From Burkholderiales bacterium (GTDB taxonomy: Bacteria; Pseudomonadota; Gammaproteobacteria; Burkholderiales; SG8-41), in contig JADZGE010000064.1 of NCBI GenBank assembly GCA_020854035.1, forward strand, positions 1 to 64,000: a stretch of 64,000 nucleotides of DNA, written 5' to 3'. How positions within the stretch are numbered: the first letter of the stretch is position 1; every line of letters starts with the position of its first letter. The position numbers and the translations under genes were made by a program. Below are positions 29,023 to 37,646 of the stretch, piece by piece. Under the pieces are notes generated by a model that was not told where the DNA came from, searched no databases, and saw only the letters and a list, made by a program, of their open reading frames with translations.

Positions 29023-30168
29023 TCATACGCGGAACGCCTCGCCCCCGGCGGCGAGGGCCACGCGCGCGCCGGAGGCGCCGATCGCCCTGTTCACGCGCGG
29101 CATCACCTCGGTCGCCATGAGCTCCATCGAGCGCTTCGCGAGCTCGGGATCGACCCAGTCCATGCCGGCGTAGACGATCTCGCCGAACTCGCCCGCGACC
29201 TCGCGCAGCCGCAGGATCCCGTCGACGACCTTGTTCACCGTGCCATGGATGACGAGGTTGTCGAGGATGTAGTCCTCGGTGAGAATCGAATCGGGCTGCG
29301 CGGCGTCGCTCTTGAACGCGATCTGGCGGTTGCCGCTCACCATCTTGTAGGTGAGCATCTTCCAGTAGAAGCGGTAGGGGCTCGACGGGTCGTCGCGCCC
29401 GTAGCGGCGCGCGACCTTGTCGTCGTCCGCGACGAAAATGGTGCGCGCGATGCGCCAGTCCGCCGGGTCGGGCGTCCTGCCCGCCTTGCGCTTGCCCTCG
29501 GCATAGTTCGCCCAATGGCTGGGTAGCCACTTCTCCAGGAGGAAGTTCGCCGACAGCGGATGGAAGTCGCGCTCCCCCATCGCGATCACCCCCTTCGAAT
29601 GCGGCGCCACCACGGTGCCGACGATCTCGGGGTGCGGCTTCTGGTAGGGCTTGTAGAGGTGTCCGCGCCCGATCCTCGGGTCGCGGCTCTGCGCCACCGA
29701 CACCTTGTAGCGGTTGCCCGGGAAGTCGATGTCGTAGGGCGATTCGCGCTCCCACACCGCGAGGATGACGTCGATCGCCTCGGCGAACATCCGGTTGCGG
29801 TCCTCGTTGATGTTGCCGAGCGCCTCGGCGTCGCAGCGCAACGCCCCGGCGCTCACGCCGAAGATGAACCGTCCCTTCGCGAGGTGATCGAGGAGCGCCG
29901 CGTGCGAGGCGATCAGGACCGGGTGCATCTGCGAGAGGTTCGACGTGCCGGTCGCGAGCCGGATCGTCTTCGTCTCGCCCACCAGCGAGGCGAGGAAGAT
30001 CATGCTGCTCGGGATGTTCTCGGTCTTCTCGGTCAGGTGCTCGCCCACGAAAGCGTCGTGAAAACCCAACCGGTCGGCGAGCATGATCGCCTCGCGGTCC
30101 TCCGCGAGCGTCTCGGTGCAGTTGCGCTCCATCGGATGGAGCGGCATGGTGAAGTAGCCGAGGCGCAT
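29023..30168 (-). CDS. LLM-class flavin-dependent oxidoreductase 2
   Basis: A 381-residue luciferase-like protein with the N-terminus MRLGYFTMPLHP and the conserved FVGEHLTEKTENIPSSMIF segment. The fold and FMN use are inferred from the family. Related enzymes act as monooxygenases on alkanes, nitriles or aromatic ring products. It is the first gene of the minus-strand unit that continues with TTT receptors 5 and 4, a racemase-like protein and an SDR, and is divergent in context from the LysR gene just upstream. Confidence 0.9.
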   Translation of the reverse strand: MRLGYFTMPLHPMERNCTETLAEDREAIMLADRLGFHDAFVGEHLTEKTENIPSSMIFLASLVGETKTIRLATGTSNLSQMHPVLIASHAALLDHLAKGRFIFGVSAGALRCDAEALGNINEDRNRMFAEAIDVILAVWERESPYDIDFPGNRYKVSVAQSRDPRIGRGHLYKPYQKPHPEIVGTVVAPHSKGVIAMGERDFHPLSANFLLEKWLPSHWANYAEGKRKAGRTPDPADWRIARTIFVADDDKVARRYGRDDPSSPYRFYWKMLTYKMVSGNRQIAFKSDAAQPDSILTEDYILDNLVIHGTVNKVVDGILRLREVAGEFGEIVYAGMDWVDPELAKRSMELMATEVMPRVNRAIGASGARVALAAGGEAFRV

Positions 30169-30225
30169 GCGGGTTCTCCTGTCGGGACGGCCGGTGGATG
30201 ATACTCAACCGGCGCGATGGAGTAC

Positions 30226-31194
30226 TCACCCCGTGGAAGAAACAGTTTGTCCCGGCCGGCAACGCGGGGCGCCGCGCCCGCGCGGAGCGCCGCCGGCGGG
30301 TTTGCGCGGCCCGCTTTCCGGCAGCCGCGTGATTTCCACCAGGAAATCGATCATCACGCGGAGCTTGCGCGGCACGTGCCGCGTGGGCGGGTAGACCACG
30401 CTGATCGGCTGGCCCTCGACCGCGTAGCGCTCGAGCAGCGGCCTGAGGGTTCCCGCGGCGAGATCGTGGCGCAGCGTCCACCAGTTCGACTGCGCGATGC
30501 CGAGCCCGAGCAGCACCGCCTCGCGCACCGCGTCGCCGCCGCTCACCACGAGGTTGCCGCGCACCGGAACCTCGATCAGCCGGCCCCGGTCGCTGAACTT
30601 CCAGACCGGGCCGAAGTTGGAGATGATGCAGTCATGCCCCGCGAGTTCGCCCGGCTCGGCGGGCGCGCCGTGGCGCTCGAGGTAGTCGGGAGTCGCGGCG
30701 GTCACGCGCGGGCCGTGGTTGAGTACCCGGGTAATGCAGCGCGAGTCGTCGAGGGCGCCCACCTGCACCGCGAGGTCCACCCCCCGCTCGATGAGATCGA
30801 TCGCTCGGTCGTCGAAGCCGACGTCGAGGACGATGTCCGGGTAGCGCGCGGTGAACTCGGCCACGCGCGGCAGGAAAGTGAGGCGGCCGAACAGGACGGG
30901 CAGTGCCATCCGGAGCCGGCCCCGCGGCGTTTCCCCCGCGCTGCGCACGGAGGCTTCCGCGTCCTCGATGTCGTTCAGGATCTGCTGGCAGCGCGCGTAG
31001 AACTTCCGCCCATCGTCGTTCAGCGACATGCGGCGGGTCGAACGCGCGAGGAGCTGCGCGCTGAGTTCCTCTTCCAGCCGCGCGACGGCCTTCGCCACCG
31101 CCGAGACCGAAATGCCGAGCTGGGCCGCCGCCGCCGTGAAGCTGCCGCTCTCGGCGACCCGGACGAACGCCGTCATGGCCTGCAGCTTGTTCAT
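30226..31194 (-). CDS. LysR-type transcriptional regulator
   Basis: A 322-residue LTTR. The winged helix-turn-helix occupies about residues 1-60 (MNKLQAMTAFVRVAESGSF, SVSAVAKAVARLEEEL). The effector domain follows, and the C-terminus is Pro/Arg-rich. Start at 31194 selected on the family N-terminus. It lies 57 bases upstream of the LLM gene on the same strand and about 370 bases divergent from TTT receptor 6, so it may control either. The inducer is unknown. Confidence 0.9.
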   Translation of the reverse strand: MNKLQAMTAFVRVAESGSFTAAAAQLGISVSAVAKAVARLEEELSAQLLARSTRRMSLNDDGRKFYARCQQILNDIEDAEASVRSAGETPRGRLRMALPVLFGRLTFLPRVAEFTARYPDIVLDVGFDDRAIDLIERGVDLAVQVGALDDSRCITRVLNHGPRVTAATPDYLERHGAPAEPGELAGHDCIISNFGPVWKFSDRGRLIEVPVRGNLVVSGGDAVREAVLLGLGIAQSNWWTLRHDLAAGTLRPLLERYAVEGQPISVVYPPTRHVPRKLRVMIDFLVEITRLPESGPRKPAGGAPRGRGAPRCRPGQTVSSTG

Positions 31195-31567
31195 CGAGGC
31201 CGGGATCGTCGGGGCGCGGTCGGACCGGCGCCGTATCGTGGAAGAAATGGAAAAATTGATTCTACTATCTGGTCCATTTCTCCGGCAATCCGCTGTTCCC
31301 GGACTCGCGGCATGGCGGGCCGCACGGCGCCGGCGGGGCAGAGCGCGGGGGTGACCGCGAACGCGATTCGTCCGGTCGCACTCGGCCTGCCACGCGGGTC
31401 GTGGCGCCTCGCGGCGAGCGTGCCGGGCGCGGCCGGCCGCAGCACGCCGGGGCACCCCCGCCCGGGGCCGGCTTGACGGCGCAACGAGCGCTCCGGGATA
31501 CTGGGCCTTAAGGGGGACCGCAAGAACAAGATCCGCGGTTCGCCCCACAGCCAGGGAGGAGCTCGCC
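31195..31567. other. Divergent intergenic region between lysR and TTT receptor 6
   Basis: About 370 bases holding an AT-rich stretch near 31250-31285 in otherwise GC-rich DNA. It is a plausible LysR-controlled promoter region, but no certain box is identified. Confidence 0.4.
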
Positions 31568-32536
31568 ATGATCGCAGGGGGAGGCCGTTCGCTTGCCGTT
31601 CTGGCACTGATTTTCGCGGGTCTCGCGCCCGCGCTCGCGCAGTATCCGGTCAAGCCCGTGCGGCTGATCCTGCCCTTTCCGCCGGGAGGCGGCACCGACA
31701 CCCTGGGCCGCCAGGTGGCGCAGAAGATGGCGGAGCAGATGGGCCAGCAGGTGATCGCCGACAACCGCCCCGGAGCCGGCGCGAACCTCGGCGTCGAGAT
31801 CGCGGTGAAGTCGCCGCCCGACGGCTACACGATGGTCATGGTCACCCTGTCGAACGCCGTGGGCCAGACCGCCTACAGCCGGTTGAGCTTCGATCTCGTG
31901 AAGGATCTCTCGGGGATCGCGCGCCTCGCCACCATTCCGCACGTGCTCGTCGTCCACCCGTCGGTGCCGGTGAAATCGGTGAAGGAGTATGTAGCGTTCA
32001 CCAGGGCGCGGCCGGGCCAACTGCTCTATTCCTCGTCGGGCGCCGGTTCCGCCGCGCACATCGCGGGCGAGTATTTCGCGAGCCTCACCGGCGTGAAGAT
32101 GGTTCACGTTCCGTACAAGGGAGGCGGCCCGTCGATGATCGCGCTGGTCGGTGGCGAGGTGGGGTCCTGCTTCGCGACCATGCCTTCCGCGATCGGCTTC
32201 ATCAAGTCCGGGAAGCTCAGGGGAGTCGCGGTCACCACGGCCGAGCGCTCGCCGGCGACGCCGGACCTTCCGACGATCGCGGAGGCCGGCGTCAAGGGCT
32301 ACGAGTTCGGGGCGTGGTACGCGCTCGCCGCTCCCGCCAACACGCCGAAGGAAGCCATCTCGCGCCTGAACGCCGAAGCGGTGAAGGCGATCAAGCATCC
32401 CGACGTGGTATCGCGCCTCGCGAGCGCGGGCTACGAGGTCACCACCAGTTCACCCGATGAATACACCCGCTTCGTGCGGTCCGAAGTCGCGAAGTGGGGC
32501 AAGGTCGTCAAGGCGATCGGACTGCGGGTGGACTGA
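31568..32536 (+). CDS. TTT (Bug/TctC) substrate receptor 6
   Basis: A 322-residue receptor. Signal peptide to about APALAQ, then YPVKPVRLILPFPPGGGTDT, DNRPGAGANLGVE and PPDGYTMVM. GGAGGAG precedes the ATG. It is divergent from the LysR gene across 373 bases. No transporter membrane subunits are nearby. Confidence 0.94.
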   Translation: MIAGGGRSLAVLALIFAGLAPALAQYPVKPVRLILPFPPGGGTDTLGRQVAQKMAEQMGQQVIADNRPGAGANLGVEIAVKSPPDGYTMVMVTLSNAVGQTAYSRLSFDLVKDLSGIARLATIPHVLVVHPSVPVKSVKEYVAFTRARPGQLLYSSSGAGSAAHIAGEYFASLTGVKMVHVPYKGGGPSMIALVGGEVGSCFATMPSAIGFIKSGKLRGVAVTTAERSPATPDLPTIAEAGVKGYEFGAWYALAAPANTPKEAISRLNAEAVKAIKHPDVVSRLASAGYEVTTSSPDEYTRFVRSEVAKWGKVVKAIGLRVD

Positions 32537-32630
32537 TCCTCGGCCCGGCGGGCGTGGTGGCGTCGGGCGGCTTCCTCGACCGCCGCGTGCATCCCGTCTC
32601 CCGGGGGCGGCGCGAGGCCATGGCAGGCGC

Positions 32631-33032
32631 TCAGAGCTCGCGGCTCGCCGTTTCGATCAGCTCGATCTTGTAACCGTTCGGGTCCTCGACGAACGCGATG
32701 ATCGTCTTGCCGCCCTTCACCGGGCCGGGCTCGCGGGTGATCTTCCCGCCCGCGGCACGAATGCGTTTGCAGGTCTCGGCCACGCTGTCGACCCCGAGCG
32801 CGATGTGGCCGTAGGCGGTGCCGAGATCGTAGCTGGAGACGCCGTGGTTGCAGGTGAGCTCGATCTCGGCCTCACCCGCCTTGTTGCCGCCGCCGCAGGC
32901 CACGAAGGCGAGCGAGTAGCCTTCCCCGGGGCGCTCGGTGGTACGCAGCAGGTTCATGCCGAGGACCCTGGTGTAGAAGTCAATTGACTGTTGCAGATCG
33001 CCGACGCGCAGCATGGTGTGCAGCAGGTTCAT
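32631..33032 (-). CDS. gloA: Lactoylglutathione lyase (glyoxalase I)
   Basis: A 133-residue glyoxalase I that converts the methylglyoxal-glutathione adduct to lactoylglutathione in the cytosol. The metal ligands match E. coli GloA with a two-residue shift: His5, Glu58, His76 and Glu124. Length is typical (about 135). AAGGAG lies before the ATG. It is alone on the minus strand before the lactonase-like gene. Confidence 0.96.
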   Translation of the reverse strand: MNLLHTMLRVGDLQQSIDFYTRVLGMNLLRTTERPGEGYSLAFVACGGGNKAGEAEIELTCNHGVSSYDLGTAYGHIALGVDSVAETCKRIRAAGGKITREPGPVKGGKTIIAFVEDPNGYKIELIETASREL

Positions 33033-33116
33033 GGCCTTTTCTCCTTCGGTTGCGGTTCAGGACGATGGAACCGGTCTCGCGAACGCCTGCCGGCGCATCG
33101 CCGGCTTCACGGTGTC

Positions 33117-34295
33117 TCAGAGCCCCATCATACCGATCCACCATTGCAGCTTGCCCGAGAGCTCGACGTCGTACTTGCGCACGAGATCGAGCGTGCCGTC
33201 GCGGCCAATGCGAAACACGGTCATGCCCGCCGGGGCGAGCCGCGCCTCTTTCCCGTGACGCGTCCACATGTCGCGAATGCTCGCGGTTATGAGCAGGCGG
33301 CCGCCCGGGTCGATGCCGAAGGTGCGCACGTGGTGCGTGAGCGGATCGACGCTTTGAATACGCCGCGGTTCGCCGGTGGCCGGATCGATGGCGAACACGG
33401 CAATGCTGTTTTCACCGCCGGCGAATACGCGCTTGCCGTCGAACGCCACGGTGCCGTCGGCGCGGTTCGCCGAGTACACGAAGCGGCCGTTCGGGTGAAC
33501 GTGAATTGCGCTGGTGGCTTGATGCAGCCTCGGGTCGCGATCTCCCGCGAGCGTGGTCGTGGTGAACGCCGGTGTCTCGTCCACCCGGTCCCGGGCGGCA
33601 TCGAGCCGGTGCATGTGCATCTCGTTCTGGCTTTCGATGTTCGCGTACATCCACGGCCTCGCCGGATGGAAATCGACATGGCGCGGTCGATAGCCGTACC
33701 CGTTCCGGCCGCCGACGATGTTCTGCGCGTCGGTGAGTTGCCCGCCGTCGAAGCCGAACACCTTGATCGCGCCCGGGTCCTCGGGCTTTCCGTCCCTCGC
33801 GTCGTTGCCGCGCGCCGGGAAGACCACGATGCGATTGGATGGCGCCACCGTCACCTGATGCGCGTAGATGCCGACATCGACCCTCGCCTTCTCACCCACC
33901 CGCGGTCCCAGCGTGCCATCGGCGTTGATGGGGTGTACGGTGATGTTGCTCGGATTGTTGAAAGCGCTCAGGACGTGCGTGCCCGCGGGATTCACGCAGT
34001 GGTGTATCGGTCGCGAGGGCAGCGCTTGCGGCTCGCCGTGCATCGCGAGGGATCCGTCGGGCGCCACGCGCAGCGCGCAGATCCGGTGCATCACGCCCGG
34101 GACCGGCGTATTGCCCGAAGCCGCGTCGCTGGTGGAAACGTAGATGAATTTCCGCGACGGATGCGGCCATACGTATTGCACGTTGGACGGCAGGGTGAGG
34201 GCCGTGCGGCGCGTGAGCGTCGCCGCCTCGACGTCGACGTCGAAATGCGTGAGCACGGCGCCGACGCCTTGGTAGAGCACGGTACGATCGGCCAT
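33117..34295 (-). CDS. Lactonase-family seven-bladed propeller protein
   Basis: A 392-residue protein resembling the 6-phosphogluconolactonase/muconate-cycloisomerase-type propeller family (Lactonase, PF10282). The repeated HP...FVYSANR segments and VNPAGTHVLSAFNNPSN are typical blades. It would hydrolyse a sugar or aromatic-derived lactone, but the residues do not fix the substrate. The start at 34295 (MADRTVLYQG) follows a GGGGGA site; the upstream in-frame start at 34310 is less likely. Confidence 0.85.
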   Translation of the reverse strand: MADRTVLYQGVGAVLTHFDVDVEAATLTRRTALTLPSNVQYVWPHPSRKFIYVSTSDAASGNTPVPGVMHRICALRVAPDGSLAMHGEPQALPSRPIHHCVNPAGTHVLSAFNNPSNITVHPINADGTLGPRVGEKARVDVGIYAHQVTVAPSNRIVVFPARGNDARDGKPEDPGAIKVFGFDGGQLTDAQNIVGGRNGYGYRPRHVDFHPARPWMYANIESQNEMHMHRLDAARDRVDETPAFTTTTLAGDRDPRLHQATSAIHVHPNGRFVYSANRADGTVAFDGKRVFAGGENSIAVFAIDPATGEPRRIQSVDPLTHHVRTFGIDPGGRLLITASIRDMWTRHGKEARLAPAGMTVFRIGRDGTLDLVRKYDVELSGKLQWWIGMMGL

Positions 34296-34566
34296 GTTTC
34301 CCCCGGGCACACAAGCATTGTAGCCGTGAAATGCATGGCCCCGGTCCGCCGCCCGCGGGCGATTCGCTTCCTCGACCGGAACCGGGTCGCGCGCGACGTG
34401 CCGGATCGACCGCGACGGCGGCGGTCCCGATCACCCACCAGCCGGCTCCTCGGGGAGCCTCGCCTGCACGATTGACAGCGCACCGCCAGTCCGCGTACTT
34501 TCGACCGGGATTCGCCCCCGGCGGCCGGCGCAAGCGGGCCGGCCCTTCAAACCCGACGAGTGTTCC

Positions 34567-35286
34567 GTGCCGATAGAGGCCCCGCGTTCGTGGCTCATCG
34601 TTCCGGCGTCGAAGCCGAGGGAGATCGCGCTCGCGGGCCGCTCCGGCGCGGACGTGGTGGTGCTCGACTTCGTCGAATTCGTCGCGGACGCGTTGAAGCC
34701 CGCGGCCAGGGAATCGGCTCGATCCGCGGTGGAAGCGGCGCGCGCGGGAGGCGCGCGGGTTTACGTGCAGACGACCCCGGATTTCATGAACGCCGACCTG
34801 CGTGCCGCCGTGTGGCCCGGAGTCGCGGGAGTCGTGATCTCGCGCGCGGAATCGCCGGGCAACATGACCGAGGCCGCCGTGCTGCTGCGGGAACTCGAGC
34901 GCGAGCGCGGCATCGCGCCCGACGCGCTGCGGATCGTCGCCGCGCTGGAGACGGGCCGAGGGAACCACGCGGCGCACGAAATTGCGTGCGCGAGCCCGCG
35001 CGTTACCGCGATCACGCTGGGGCGGGCCGACCTTTGCATGGATCTTCGCCCGGAGCCATCGGGCGAGATCCACCTCATGCAGTACCTCATGCAGCGCCTG
35101 ATCATCGTCGCGGGCGCGGCGGGTGTCACGCCGCTCGGCGCGTGGTGGCGCGCGCCGGACCGGGGATTGCTCGCGACGCCGGAAAATACCCGCGGCGCGG
35201 CCGAGCGCGGCCGCGCCATCGGTTTCCGGGGCGCGATGTGCCTGCGTACAGATCAGGTTGCACCGCTTAACGATGCATACGCCTGA
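34567..35286 (+). CDS. CitE-like aldolase 1 (HpcH/HpaI family), diverged
   Basis: A 239-residue TIM-barrel lyase of the CitE/HpcH family, shorter than the usual 280-300. The usual DLEDSV motif near the N-terminus is changed to LDFVEFV, so one acidic residue of the metal site is altered. A later metal-site segment, LGRADLCMDL, is kept. GTG start; the upstream ribosome site is weak. The 3' end overlaps the next CitE gene by 14 bases. Function is uncertain. Confidence 0.8.
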   Translation: MPIEAPRSWLIVPASKPREIALAGRSGADVVVLDFVEFVADALKPAARESARSAVEAARAGGARVYVQTTPDFMNADLRAAVWPGVAGVVISRAESPGNMTEAAVLLRELERERGIAPDALRIVAALETGRGNHAAHEIACASPRVTAITLGRADLCMDLRPEPSGEIHLMQYLMQRLIIVAGAAGVTPLGAWWRAPDRGLLATPENTRGAAERGRAIGFRGAMCLRTDQVAPLNDAYA

Positions 35287-36283
35287 GGAAGCGCCGCGCA
35301 AGCGCGGGGAGCCGCCGGTGAACGCCGATCGTGGCATGACCCGGCGAACCGTCCGCCGTTCCGGGCTCACCATGCCCATCGTCACCGCGCGGTTCGTCGA
35401 CAACGCGTGGCGGCGCGGCTGCGATTTCGTGATCCTCGATCTCGAGGACTCGGTGCCGAAGCACCTGAAGGCCCACGCCCGCACGCTCGTGCGCGAATCG
35501 ATCCGGAAGGTCGAGCGCGGCGGCGCGGAAGCCTTCGTTCGCGTCAACCACGATACCCCGCGCGAGGACCTCGAGGGCGCCGTGTGGCCGGGATTGAAGC
35601 GCGTTCGCTACCCCAAGACCGAGCACGCCCGGGAGCTGGTTCTGCTCGACGGGATCCTCGCGCGGCTGGAAAGGGAGCGCGGCATCGCGCCCGGCTCGAT
35701 CGAGATCGATCCCGGCATCGAGACCGCGCTCGGCGTCGCGAACACCTTCGAGATCGCGTCGGCCACGCCGCGCACGAGGGAATTCGGCGCGTCCTCCGGC
35801 GGCTACGATCTCTCGCGCGATCTCGGCGTGGAGATGTTCGTCGACTTCGACCAGTTCGTCTACGCCAGGGGCGAGGCGGAAATCGCGGCGCGCACGCTCG
35901 GGCTCGGCCTGCGCGCCGCGCCGTTTCTGGCGAACCCGAGCGGCAGCGTGAGCGACGGCAACCGCGCGCTCGTCCAGGCGCAAGCGGCGCTGAGGTGCGG
36001 CTTCCATCTGGGGACGGGCGGCCTCAATCCGGCGGTGGTCGAATCGCACAACGCCGGCTATACGCCGGCGGACGATGAGCTGCGCGAGGCGCGCTGGGTG
36101 CTGGAGCAATACGCGCTGGTCGAGGAAAGCGGCGAGACGTGGCTGGAAGTGGAAGGCCGGGTGATCGACCGCTACGAGGCTGCGCGGGCGCGAGATACGC
36201 TCGAGTGGGCGGACGCGTGCGCGGCGCGCGACCGGGAGAAGGCGGAGGCCGCCGCGCGGACGAAGGCGGCGCTGGGCTTGTGA
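35273..36283 (+). CDS. CitE-like aldolase 2 (HpcH/HpaI family)
   Basis: A 336-residue CitE-like lyase with VILDLEDSVPKHLK near residues 45-60 and GGYDLSRDLGVEM as the second metal-site region. It would cleave or form a C-C bond of a beta-hydroxyacyl-CoA or hydroxy acid. The start at 35273 lies inside the previous gene; 35336 (MTRRTV) is an alternative. The paired genes suggest a multi-step lyase or a heteromeric complex. Confidence 0.85.
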   Translation: MHTPEEAPRKRGEPPVNADRGMTRRTVRRSGLTMPIVTARFVDNAWRRGCDFVILDLEDSVPKHLKAHARTLVRESIRKVERGGAEAFVRVNHDTPREDLEGAVWPGLKRVRYPKTEHARELVLLDGILARLERERGIAPGSIEIDPGIETALGVANTFEIASATPRTREFGASSGGYDLSRDLGVEMFVDFDQFVYARGEAEIAARTLGLGLRAAPFLANPSGSVSDGNRALVQAQAALRCGFHLGTGGLNPAVVESHNAGYTPADDELREARWVLEQYALVEESGETWLEVEGRVIDRYEAARARDTLEWADACAARDREKAEAAARTKAALGL

Positions 36284-36291
36284 GGAACCCA

Positions 36292-36366
36292 TTGGCCACG
36301 GAAGGAAGGACACGGACGCTTTCAATCACGCAGCGCTTCGCCCGCGCGCGATCCACGATTCTTCCG
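36292..36366. repeat. Inverted CACGGAAG / TTCCGTG pair
   Basis: TTGGCCACGGAAGGAAGGAC at 36292 and the inverted TTCTTCCGTGAC at 36358-36369 can base-pair at their ends. The right arm matches the repeat at 13860-13891. Confidence 0.45.
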
Positions 36367-36555
36367 TGACGAGAGATAGTTCATCGCAGTCCCGGGCGGG
36401 CCCGCCCACGTGCGCCGATGCGACCGCGATCGCGATGGCGTATCCCCGGTCGGCCCCGGGCTGCTCCGTTCGAGGCAGCGACCGGCCGCACCCGCGGCGC
36501 AAGGATCCCCCGGACGCCACCGGGGTGTTCGACCTCCCGGGGACGCGGGCGCCTT

Positions 36556-36580
36556 TACTGCCGACTGCCGACTGACAGCC
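36556..36580 (+). repeat. Short tandem CTGCCGA tract
   Basis: ACTGCCGACTGCCGACTGAC is a short tract of 7-base repeats, related in style to the AGTCAGTGG tract after katG (53628-53660). Confidence 0.35.
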
Positions 36581-36590
36581 GAGTACGCCA

Positions 36591-37523
36591 GTGTTGATCC
36601 GCCGCTCCAACCTGCTTGTCCCGGTTGCCGACGCGAAGGCCCTGCGCTCGGCGTGGCGGCACGGCGCCGATGCGATTACGCTGGATCTCGAGGACGCCCG
36701 GGGTTCGGCGGCGCGGCGGGTGCGCGGGCGCGTCAGGGACGCCATTCCCCGGGCCGCCCGGGGTGCGGCGGAAGTATTCGTTCGCGTGAACAGGGCTTCG
36801 CTCGCGGAGGACTTCGCCGCTTCGATCTGGCCGGGCCTCACGGGCATCGTGCTCCCGGGGATCGAGTCGGCCGCGGAGCTCGCGCGAGCGGCCGGCCTCG
36901 CGACGGCGTTCGAGGCCGAGCGCGGCATCCCCGCCGGCTCGCTCCGCTTCATCGTGCTGCTCGAATCGGCGCGCGCGGTGTGGGATATCCGCGCTATCAT
37001 CACCGCGAGCGCGCGCGTAGAGCAGGCGGGACTCCACGAGGCGCGCCTCGCCCGGGGACTCGGCATCACGGCCGCCATGCGCCTCGATCCCGGCTATGAT
37101 CCGTTCGTCTATGCCCGCGGGCGGCTTGCGTTCGAGGCCACCGCCGCGAAGGTGAGCCCGGTCGGCATGAGCTGGCCGCTCGCCGTCGGGACGGGCGAAG
37201 CGGCGGCGGCGGAGGTGCACGCGGCCGCCACGAAGGCGCGCAATTCCGGGATGAAGGGCGCCATCTGTCCGCACCCGTCCTGGGTCGCGCCGGTCAACGC
37301 GGCCTTCACGCCGACGCCGGAGCTGGTCGGCTGGAACCGTCGCGTTCGCGAAGCATTCGCCGCGGGCGTGGCCGCCGGCACCGCGGCCGTTCCGCTCGAG
37401 GGCCGCATGATCGATGTGCCGGTGGACGAGTGGGCGATCGTGGTGCTCGCTACCGCGGAGGCGTGCGCGGCGCGGGATGCGCAGAAGCGGGCGGCGCTCG
37501 CCGCGGCGAGCGGCGGTCGTTGA
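36591..37523 (+). CDS. CitE-like aldolase 3 (HpcH/HpaI family)
   Basis: A 310-residue CitE-like lyase with ITLDLEDARGSAARRV near residues 30-45 and GAICPHPSWVAPVNAAF, the family's C-terminal substrate-site region. The start codon is GTG at 36591 and no strong ribosome site is seen. It is followed by the rhodanese gene 124 bases later. Together with genes 1 and 2 it makes a run of three related but clearly different paralogues. Confidence 0.88.
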   Translation: MLIRRSNLLVPVADAKALRSAWRHGADAITLDLEDARGSAARRVRGRVRDAIPRAARGAAEVFVRVNRASLAEDFAASIWPGLTGIVLPGIESAAELARAAGLATAFEAERGIPAGSLRFIVLLESARAVWDIRAIITASARVEQAGLHEARLARGLGITAAMRLDPGYDPFVYARGRLAFEATAAKVSPVGMSWPLAVGTGEAAAAEVHAAATKARNSGMKGAICPHPSWVAPVNAAFTPTPELVGWNRRVREAFAAGVAAGTAAVPLEGRMIDVPVDEWAIVVLATAEACAARDAQKRAALAAASGGR

Positions 37524-37527
37524 CGGA

Positions 37528-37621
37528 GAGGCATGCCGCACGCAAAGCACGCAACGGCGCGAAGCAACCCGGGGAGCTCCGGCGGATCATCGCGCCTGGC
37601 GCTCTCCGCGGCCCTTGCGTG
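37528..37621. repeat. Intergenic repeat-like sequence with CGCAAAGCACGCAACGGCGCG
   Basis: Low-complexity CGCAAAGCACGCAAC tract at about 37540 is partly inverted by a CTCTCCGCGGCCCTTGCGTG tract at about 37603. It resembles a degenerate member of the dispersed repeat group. No gene is seen between CitE-3 and the rhodanese. Confidence 0.35.
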
Positions 37622-37646
37622 AAATCGTGACCGGAGGAAACGGCGC

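Larger units (their letters stand above)
36284..36590. other. Repeat-bearing gap between CitE-like genes 2 and 3
   Basis: About 310 bases. It contains a CACGGAAGG-type repeat (36292-36320), a TTCCGTG copy near 36361 and a CTGCCGACTGCCGACTGA tract (36556-36580). No gene is seen. Confidence 0.55.
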